A stretch of 64,000 nt of DNA, taken from the NCBI GenBank assembly GCA_038496675.1, contig CM076658.1:8585939-8649938 (forward strand), written 5' to 3'. The translations under genes and the position numbers were made by a program. The notes under the pieces were generated by a model that saw nothing but the letters and a program-made list of their open reading frames with translations, was not told the origin of the DNA and made no database searches. Shown in pieces: positions 40,701 through 50,200 of the stretch (its first letter is position 1; each line of letters opens with the position of its first letter). The stretch comes from Rachycentron canadum (lineage: Eukaryota > Chordata > Actinopteri > Carangiformes > Rachycentridae).

Positions 40701-41803
40701 CAAATATTGTGCAAAGATTATTAGTCATTATAGATCATATTCATCATCATCGTCTGTCTGAAACTTTACTAGTTTTTAAGGTGTACCTCCACTGTGACTG
40801 CAGTTTTTGCCATTCACAGAAACTTTTCTCAGCTGTTAAAAGGTAAATTGTCCCATGTGTAAGTACTAGAGGTTTGCTTTGATTTGACCTAATCGTGAAT
40901 GATTGTTGGCTTGACTCAGTGGTTATAGACAGCAAGTAGGATTAATGTACTATTTTAAATATAGATGCTAATTAAGAGCACGTGGAGAATTTAGACACTT
41001 GCTGTTGTGTCATCTTGAAAGTTTAATTGTTCCCGATTTGCCCTTAGGCAATTTTCAATTTAATTTCCATTTGCTATTACATATCTTTTAATGGTATAAA
41101 TAACATTAAACATATAAAACACTAATTGAACCACTGCACTTAATTAACTACTTTGCATTATTATCAATTATTCATGTATACTCAATTACTGTGACAAAAA
41201 TCTAAAGATATACTGTGTTTCTAAACTGTGGTGGGGACAGCAAGTGTTGACCTCACCAGACTGCGAAACTGGTTCTGCAGAAGCTTAGAGGATCGACCCA
41301 GTGAAGCCTGAGAAGACAGCGACTCAAACGACTTGATGCGGTGGGCTGAAGAGTGTCGGGCGCACACCGAGTCACTGCCCACACCGATATCTGGACAGAA
41401 ACGGCAAAATATAAATACACCAGACCTGGTATTTGCAGTCAGCGCCCACACGCCTCTGACTACCAGTATGTCTTTCATAAAAACACAACTACACGCATCG
41501 TGAAACTCAATCACATTGAAAATATTGTGACTAACCTGCAGTCACTTTATTAAGAGCAACCAGGCTGCTCAGCACCTTTGCAAAGTTAAGTCCCAGCAGC
41601 AGGTCACTGGCCTCAAATGGCTGTGGGTGAGAGGAGGGATGGGGGGGGTTAGCAGAGAGTTATCAACAAGGACGCTTCCCTTTTGAAGCTAATCACTAAT
41701 TCCAGCGCAGCAAGACTGTGTCATCGCTTGGCCACACTTTACACTAAACAGTCGATCGATAACTCGTTATCTCTAACAGAGGTAGCTGGAGAAACAAAAG
41801 TTC

Positions 41804-41859
<56 letters not shown>

Positions 41860-42676
41860 TTTAAAACGTGTCCATGTGTCTTATAAATCAATGAATGTTC
41901 CTCACAACACATTTGTAAAGGCAGTTTTAAATTTTGCATTGTTTATATCCATGTGTAGTAGCAAGAAGCCTTCAGCATTGTCTTTGCTTAGTTTTTAGTG
42001 CTGTTCAAATCATACAGGAAACACTATGAAATTATCAACACATTCACGACAGACAACTCAAGGAAGTCAAATAATTGCTAACTTGTCTGGGTTAAAATTA
42101 CTGTATATTGACTATAAAAGGCTCTATCAGCTACATAATAATCACAATGAATGAGTAAAGTATCCTGCTTGTTTGGTTTCAGGCATTTCTGCATCACTAA
42201 GTAAAATATACTGAAGCTTTCAACAAGGATTACACTATTATGCTACTTGCCAATTAGACACTATGATAACACGACCTGGGCAGAGTCATGGAGAGGGCAG
42301 AATATCCTGAACGACTAAGGAGTTGACAGCCTTGGTTTTTTCATAAGACTTGCTAAAAATAAGAAAAATGTAGAATAAAGCCAGCCTTGTCTTTTAGCTG
42401 CAGTAGAAGTGTAAGCACTGTTTGTATCACTTTCAGTGTGACTGTCACTAGCTCCTTGGTTAGTATGAATGGCAGTGATTGTATCTGTGTTGATGACTGT
42501 AGTTGTCCTCTCTTCCTGTGTAACGGCTTCAAGTGATTAGCTACTCCTGCTTCAGTTATATTAAGGCTGAGTGACTGTCAGATATGAGTCTCTTTCATCT
42601 TCTGCTCTGATTGCAGATATGTCCTCAGGGAATATGTGAATGACTGTGAATGTGAGAGTGTGTGCTTGCAAAAGAG

Positions 42677-42727
<51 letters not shown>

Positions 42728-44262
42728 AAGCTGAGAGACTCAAACTCACATTCATGTGGATGCACCCTCTTCCTCACCCATCTCTACTTTCACTGGGGAC
42801 TGAAACGACTAAACTTTTCTTAACCATGATAACAGCAAAATGTGAGCTCTTCCTAAACCTTAAAAGCCATTTCAACAGAGTCCCCGTTAGAAAAAACCTC
42901 TTAACAGCGAAACAGAGCTAAGGGTGCACATTAAACATTCATGCAGGAAGATAATGAACATGACTAACATGACAAGCTCAGACATGTCTGCTAGGCCTCA
43001 GCATCACAGTCAGGTAATGATCCCTCAGAGCAGGCTGAGACAATAGTGCAACACCCCTGTGTGACTCAGCAGGCTCCAACAGCATGGCAAATTGCTCACA
43101 CACTATTCATGATTGAGGAGACTGTTTACCTGCACAGGGTATTACAACAGCTACTCCATGTACACAACAGTTAATGGGATATGGTCACATACACATCATA
43201 GTAAGATTACTGGAATAATTATATTTAAATATTAATGCTTTTTTCTAAAGGGAGGGACTTAAGAATACATCTCGTATGTATTTAAAATAGTGATACTGGA
43301 GAAAATAAAACATGATGGGGTTGTCTGTCTCTACCTCTTGTATATATTAGGTAAACAGCACTGGATTCAGGATAAATGGCTTTGAACATACAGACAAGGC
43401 AGCTGAGCTGTTTTCTTTATGACTGAACAATGGGATTTTCTTCACAGGCCAAGTCAGATACTTGACCTCAAACCAACTGATCACGTGTCTCAGCTCTTGA
43501 ACACTAGACTGAAGACAAAAAGCACCTGAGGCAGGTGATTTGATTTGATGTATCTTGCTAATTTATACATGTAGCTCTGGTGAGAATGGCTACGGCCGAT
43601 GTCTGTGGGTCACAGGCTTTAGTCGATCATTGACTGCAGTGAACTATGAGCTATGCATTTCATTTAGTTTCAATACCCTAAAATATGTGGACTTCTCTTA
43701 AAAAGTCATTGATAATGATTCATCTATGCAGATTAAAGCAGGTCTGCACACAACCATTATTTTCATTATTGATCAATTTCTTTGTTTTTTTTTTGTTTTT
43801 TTGTTGTTGTTTTTTAAATCAGCTAATTTTTTGGTTAATTAAGCATCACAAAACTGTAAAAAGGGTCCTTCACAGTTTCCTGGAGCCCAAAATGTTGTCA
43901 TCAGATATCTGACAAACAATTAAAATAAAAGATATTCTATTTACTATAATGAAATCCAAAGGAAGTAAAGTAATTCCTATAAATCACCTAAATGATAAAC
44001 AAATTTTGAATATGTTTAACAATTTTTCCCCTCGACTGACAAATTGACTAATGAACTAATTATAAGCAGCTAAAAGGAAAAAGTCTTCATTTTAGTTTGA
44101 TCAAGCAAAAGTGAAAATATCTTCTAGTTCCAGCTTCTGAGATCTTACAGTTTATTTATCAGGTGTTTTTAACTGTTGGCTGAACAAAGCAACTGAGCTC
44201 AAAATAACTGTGGTGAGCAAATCTAATGATTAAATGAAAAATAATTGACAGTAATTGATGAT

Positions 44263-44298
<36 letters not shown>

Positions 44299-47200
44299 TA
44301 CTTGCAGCCTTGAGCCAACATCAAAAAAAATATGTCTCTGTCCAAATACACTTAACATCCCTACATATCTACTGTGGCAGCTATACAATACAACTCCTCT
44401 TGTTTTTGATGGTAATGGATTCAAACTCTCCCATCAGTTGCGACAGATGGATCTGTAATTACTGCCTGGGTAGTTGGAGAGTAGGGTTACCGTTCCTGTG
44501 GGGTCATGGGAACTCTAATGATCACTTCCTGTGGTCAAAGGCATTAGAGGTTAAGGGTCAGTACCAGCAGCTGACTAAGCGTCAGACATGGTTATGGGGG
44601 CAGAAGTAAGATCTGATCTAGAAGGGGACCAATCCTGCTGAAATATACCGACAAGACACGCCAACACAACAAGACCAGCATTTTGATGCTCAGCCAAAGG
44701 TCCTGCTTAACGCCATTAAAACGAGGTAGGTCGGGACTGCAAAAGCACAGCGTCTATCAGTCTGTCTTTCACATATAAGCTACTGCTGCTCTAATCTGCC
44801 GCCGCAGCTACCTGGGTTCAGAGCCAGCAATGCTCTGGGCTCTGGAGAAGATCCATCTTTACTCTGCAGATGGTGAGCGGGAGGGCTGCCATGTCCCCAA
44901 ACTACAATAATCCTGTGCTGCCCAGCTCACTCAAAGACAAGTCACATATGCATGATCACAATCTTGCACGCAAAGACCAAATCGTGTTGGAAAATATAGA
45001 AAATTGGTGGCAGTATTGAGCCCAGCACATCCTGCAGTGCAGATACAAGTCAGTATGATATAAAGAGGAGGCCGGGATGAGGAATTTGAACATTTGTTAC
45101 TAAAAGAAACTGCATATTATCGCTCAGCACTGCTGGCTCTGAACCTGTCCCTGCAGTGAGCCAAAACAAACACAGGCAAAAATAAAACCTGGTGGATGTT
45201 TTTCACTTCACTGGCATTTCAACTGCCTATAACTCCTAAACGACATGTTTCACACACCCAGAATGACAGTGCTCCATCTCACTCTGTCTCTACCTCTTGT
45301 TTAGTGGCTGGGAGCTCAGAGGAGAGAAGCAATGCTGAGGAACACTGAGTTTCATTGTCAGACCAGTGTGGTTCAATGACCCCTCTATGCTGGCCAACAC
45401 ACAGCCTTAAACAGCACACTGTCCTCAATTTGCTGAAGACTATGGAGCTATTCTCAATGGCCAAAACTATAATGTACTTAAATATTGCTATCCAGACCTG
45501 TGTGGGTGAGGTTTTAATGCTTAGACATGTTCAGACTTTGCACCTTTTAACAATAAGACTGTAATTACCATGTTAGGAAAGGATCTACTTACATAACCAT
45601 GGTCCTACATTATCCACAGCTGCAGTGACTATTTGTTTTTGATGTGTTTTTTTCCAGCAGAAGCTGTTAATGCTTTGGCTGATGTGAACTGCTTGAGACA
45701 ATAAAGCCACGCGTGAGCCCGAGGACAAAGCTCTGCATTAATTACAAAGCGTAAACATTGTCGTGGCGCCTCTAGATTTCAGAGGGAAATGCGAACAGGC
45801 TACAATGCAATCAGTTTTTTTTTTTTTAATTGATAAGTGTCGCTTGAAGTTGCCATAATGTTGCAAATGTATCGCCACGGGACCGGACAAGCAGAGGTCT
45901 CTCACACCGGCCGATGGGTGATTGTTCTCGGCTGCTAGTCCACTCCTCCTCCCCTCTGTCAGAGGCTCCGTCCGCTCGCTCCATGAGCCCATTGTTTATT
46001 GTACCAGACTCTCCCCCCTTGAACACAAACTTCACACTTCACACACCACCTCCCTGTGGTATATATGCAAAAAAAGAAAGAAAGAAAAAAAAGGGGGGGG
46101 GTCTCGTAAACTCCAAAGACGAGCACAAACGTGAAAAGCCACTCACCTCGACGCGGAACGATGTGCAGCCCTTGAGAAACTCCTTTATGTTGCTGAGACA
46201 CTCGCCGTCGTTCTTCGGCTCCTGGTAAATCTGTGAGGACGGACAGGCTCGTTAGAGATACGGCTCTTCACGCTGCGGTTATGTGCGAGTTTCTTCGCCA
46301 GAAAAATGAATCTCCTCTGCGGACGCGCATTCTACAGGCTGCGTTTGCGCTGGGCCTGACGCACCGGGAGGCTCTACACAAATCCCGCAGCGGGGAAGTG
46401 GAGGAGGCTGAAGTACTGGTCGAGGGAAATGACGTTGACAAATAGGGATCCCCACTGATGCTGTTGTGGCCTATGGGTGCACTGGGTTTTTGTTTGTTTG
46501 TTTGTTTGTTTTTTTCATCACAAGCTCCTTTAACAAAATGGATACGAAGAAAAGAAAGCAAAAAAAAAAAAAAAAAAAAAACAACAAAACCCTTTTTTTT
46601 CCTTTTTACCATTATTGATATCAATAGGGAGGACAACATATCAGCAGCTACAGTCCAGTGCAACACTGTCACTAATAATAATAATAAAGTGTTAAAACAT
46701 GAAATTAACACCTTTGTGACAATGTTTGAACTTTACTGGTGTCATGAAACAATGAAAGGTGGAAATATGAAATATGATCATGGTTAGTTGGATTGTATTT
46801 ATTCTTAACATTAAAACATAAGATAAACATTTCTAACAAGGCTCTAATGAAATCAGTCATGTATTAATTAGGAGTTAAAAACAAACCTATCAGTGCTACT
46901 ATGGAGGACAAACTTTAAGGGAGTTACTGTCTCTCTAGCTGCCATATCTTTGGTATTGCTTTGCTGGCATTTCTTATCAACATACACACCAACGCAGGCC
47001 TATTTGACTGCACATGTGTCTGTGCGTAAAAAAAAAGACAGAAAGGGAGTTGTTTCCACCGAATATTGATCTGCTGTAAACAGTTAGATCCACCATAGGT
47101 CCTAATAATAACAAAGGCCTTGTTTAATATATATATTGAAATTATTTTAAACTATTTTTATTTACCCTCCAGTTTTACCACTACAAAGCTATGTATTTAC

Positions 47201-50200
47201 AAAAATCTCTTTTCTACCACCCTTTTTCCACATTCTCCATTTTTTATTTTTTTTATTTTCTTCAAAACATTTTACCCCATATCCTTATTGCAACTATGAT
47301 AAAGAGTAGATCATGTTTATATGTGTCCAGGACAGAGGTGTAGTAAGTCCAGGATGTGAGCTTGTGATAAATACAGACCATAACAACTATACTGAGTGTC
47401 ACTGATAATAAAAGAGAGTTTAGATTAGATAAAACTGAATAATACAGGTAGAACTAAGGCTGTACAAGCTGCCTCCACCATGCTTTGCATTACGCCGCTC
47501 AGTAAGTGGAGGGAAACCGAGGAGCAAAGATGCAAGTGAAGGAGGCAAATAAGATTTTTATAACTAATTGGAATGAACCACAATACTGACTCCTGTTTGT
47601 ATCTTTAATCTATATAGTTATGTCACTGACACCAACCTTGATGGCAACTGGCTCAGTTGTGCCCCACATCTCCCACTTTCCTCTGGCTCTGATACACACC
47701 CAGCACTGCCACACTAACAGCAATTACTCAACCTGAGTGTGGCTATGGGAACTCCGCCAAGGCATAACCGCACAGGGCCACATCACAGGGATGCCATACG
47801 CCACATCTGGGTCAGATAGTGACTGGGTGTGGGTGGCCAATGGCACTGTCCAGGATTTACAGCCTGCTCATTATTTTATAAGCAACTGGAATATATATTT
47901 ATATTATATTTAAATATTAATGCTTCTTTCTACAGGGAGGGACTTAAGAATACATCTCGTATGTATTTAAAATAGTGATACTGGAGAAAATAAAACAAAC
48001 ATGATGGGGTTGTCTGTCTCTACCTCTTGTATATATTAGGTAAACAGCACTGGATTCAAGATAAATGGTTTTGAACATACAGACAAGGCAGCTGAGCTGT
48101 TTTCTTTATGACTGAACAATGGGATTTTCTTCACAGGCCAAGTCAGATACTTGACCTCAAACCAACTGATCACGTGTCTCAGCTCTTGAACACTAGACTG
48201 AAGACAAAAAGCACCTGAGGCAGGTGATTTGATTTGATGTATCTTGCTAATTTATACATGTAGCTCTGGTGAGAATGGCTGCAGTAAAGACCTACGGCCG
48301 ATGTCTGTGGGTCACAGGCTTTAGTCGATCATTGACTGCAGTGAACTATGAGCTATGCCTTTCATTTAGTTTCAATACCCTAAAATATGTGGACGTCTCT
48401 TAAAAAGTCATTGATAATGATTCATCTATGCAGATTAAAGCAGGTCTGCACACAATCATTATTTTCATTATTGATCAATTTCTTTGTTTTTTTTTGTTGT
48501 TGTTTTTTTTTAAATCAGCTAATTTTTTGGTTCATTAAGCATCACAAAACTGTAAAAAGGGTCCTTCACAGTTTCCTGGAGCCCAAAATGTTGTCATCAG
48601 ATATCTGACAAACAATTAAAATAAAAGATATTCTATTTACTATAATGAAATCCAAAGGAAGTAAAGTAATTCCTATAAATCATCTAAATGATAAACAAAT
48701 TTTGAATATGTTTGACAATTTTTCCCCTCGACTGACAAATTGAATAATGAACTAATTGTAAGCAGCTAAAAGGAAAAAGTCTTCATTTTATCTTCTTTGT
48801 TTCAAGTTCAAACTGCTGGGGCAAACAACAGCTGAAACAATCAGTGCAACAATTCGATTGCATTGATCGAAGTTTGATCAAGCAAAAGTGAAAATATCTC
48901 AGAAACAACTCAGAAAAGTGGAAATATTGGTGAAAATGAGGATCAGGGCAGAGTAATACTGTTTAAACTAATATATCTGCCAGGCCAGGCCTATATAACA
49001 GCCAGTGTCATCTCATTGCAGATATATCTGTATTAGTAAATGTGTTGGCTGATAATTAACAAGGACTGTCAGTGTCAATATGACAAAAATCTGTCTTTAT
49101 TACACAGTTTGTCCACCAGAGAGCGCTGACAGTTTGATTTTTAACTATAAATGTCCTGCTTGACACGTTTTGGTCACAGTTCTTATATTTTAAGAAGCAA
49201 GTTTCCCTCTTAGGAACAAAATATTGTTTATTTCATGCTTTCAATTAAAAATACATAAGGGCAACTGAATACTAGTTGATATATAGTTATCAAACTTCAA
49301 GAACTGGACAGTCAATGTTATCATTATCGTTGTTATGTTTTTTTGTTATTATTAGTACTATCACCTCACTTTGTATTCATTTAAAGTTATTATCATCAAA
49401 CATGTTACTGGCATTAGTTGTCTCTGGGACTCCTCTTGGTTACTCTTTTTAAGAGTTGGCGTTAGAGTCATAGAAACCTGTCTTTACTCATAAAGGAGGA
49501 AAAAAAATATTCAAAATCATTTTCTGCTGCTTCACATACTGTTGTACCCATATGAGTCAACAAATCATATGGTGCACATAAGCATACATATGGCAGAGGA
49601 CTTCAGCTCATGGTAGTTTTTTGGAAATCTTCTTACCAGTTATTTGCAAATAAAACATATTAAATCCTCTCTGGAATGAGATGGCGGCAGATTTAACAGA
49701 ATTTAGATCAGAAATATATTCGTGGTTTATGCCACATGCTGGTTTGGATTTCATCCCTTAGCATGAGCAACAATGTTGTGGTTGTTTTCTCTTTGCCTGT
49801 AGATACACAACATCAGTTCTCACTGGGCTTTATCTCATCACTGCACACACAACCACCTTCATGCAACGCTCCTGTCTGCAAGGTGATTTGATTTGGCCGC
49901 AGCAGTTAAACAACAGCCCGGTTGTCAGTTGTGAGGGATGGGAATAAATGGACGAAGCTGTTTTGTCACGTAACAGGCAAATTTCTCACACATGCATGGA
50001 GCTGCAGTCAGACCTGAGCAGCACGTCCTCTTTTAAGGAAAACATTGCCCGGTTCACTCAGGCCGAGCTGAGGCTGAGAGCCACCGTACGTTGACAGACA
50101 CAAACACTGCGCTGTGTCTTTAAATGGGGAGAGGGTCCATCTCTGTCTGTGCGCCTTTGCAGTCAATGGCGGCCCACTCTTATAGCTGTGTACAGAGAGG

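Larger units (their letters stand above)
41621..46146 (-). other. arhgef7: arhgef7 intron 2
   Basis: This is a 4.5 kb intron. It holds a (CA)n at 41804-41857, a (GT)n at 42680-42725, copy A of the duplication (43209-44122), an interspersed-repeat fragment in reverse orientation, and a poly(A) run at 44267-44294. A CpG-rich segment from about 45750 leads into exon 2. Confidence 0.85.

Noticed and set aside
43685..48608. Two near-identical 73-75 codon frames starting [15 protein letters not shown]
   Set aside because: They are the same frame in the two copies of the local duplication, within an interspersed repeat and running through a poly(T) tract. Not a paralogous gene pair.
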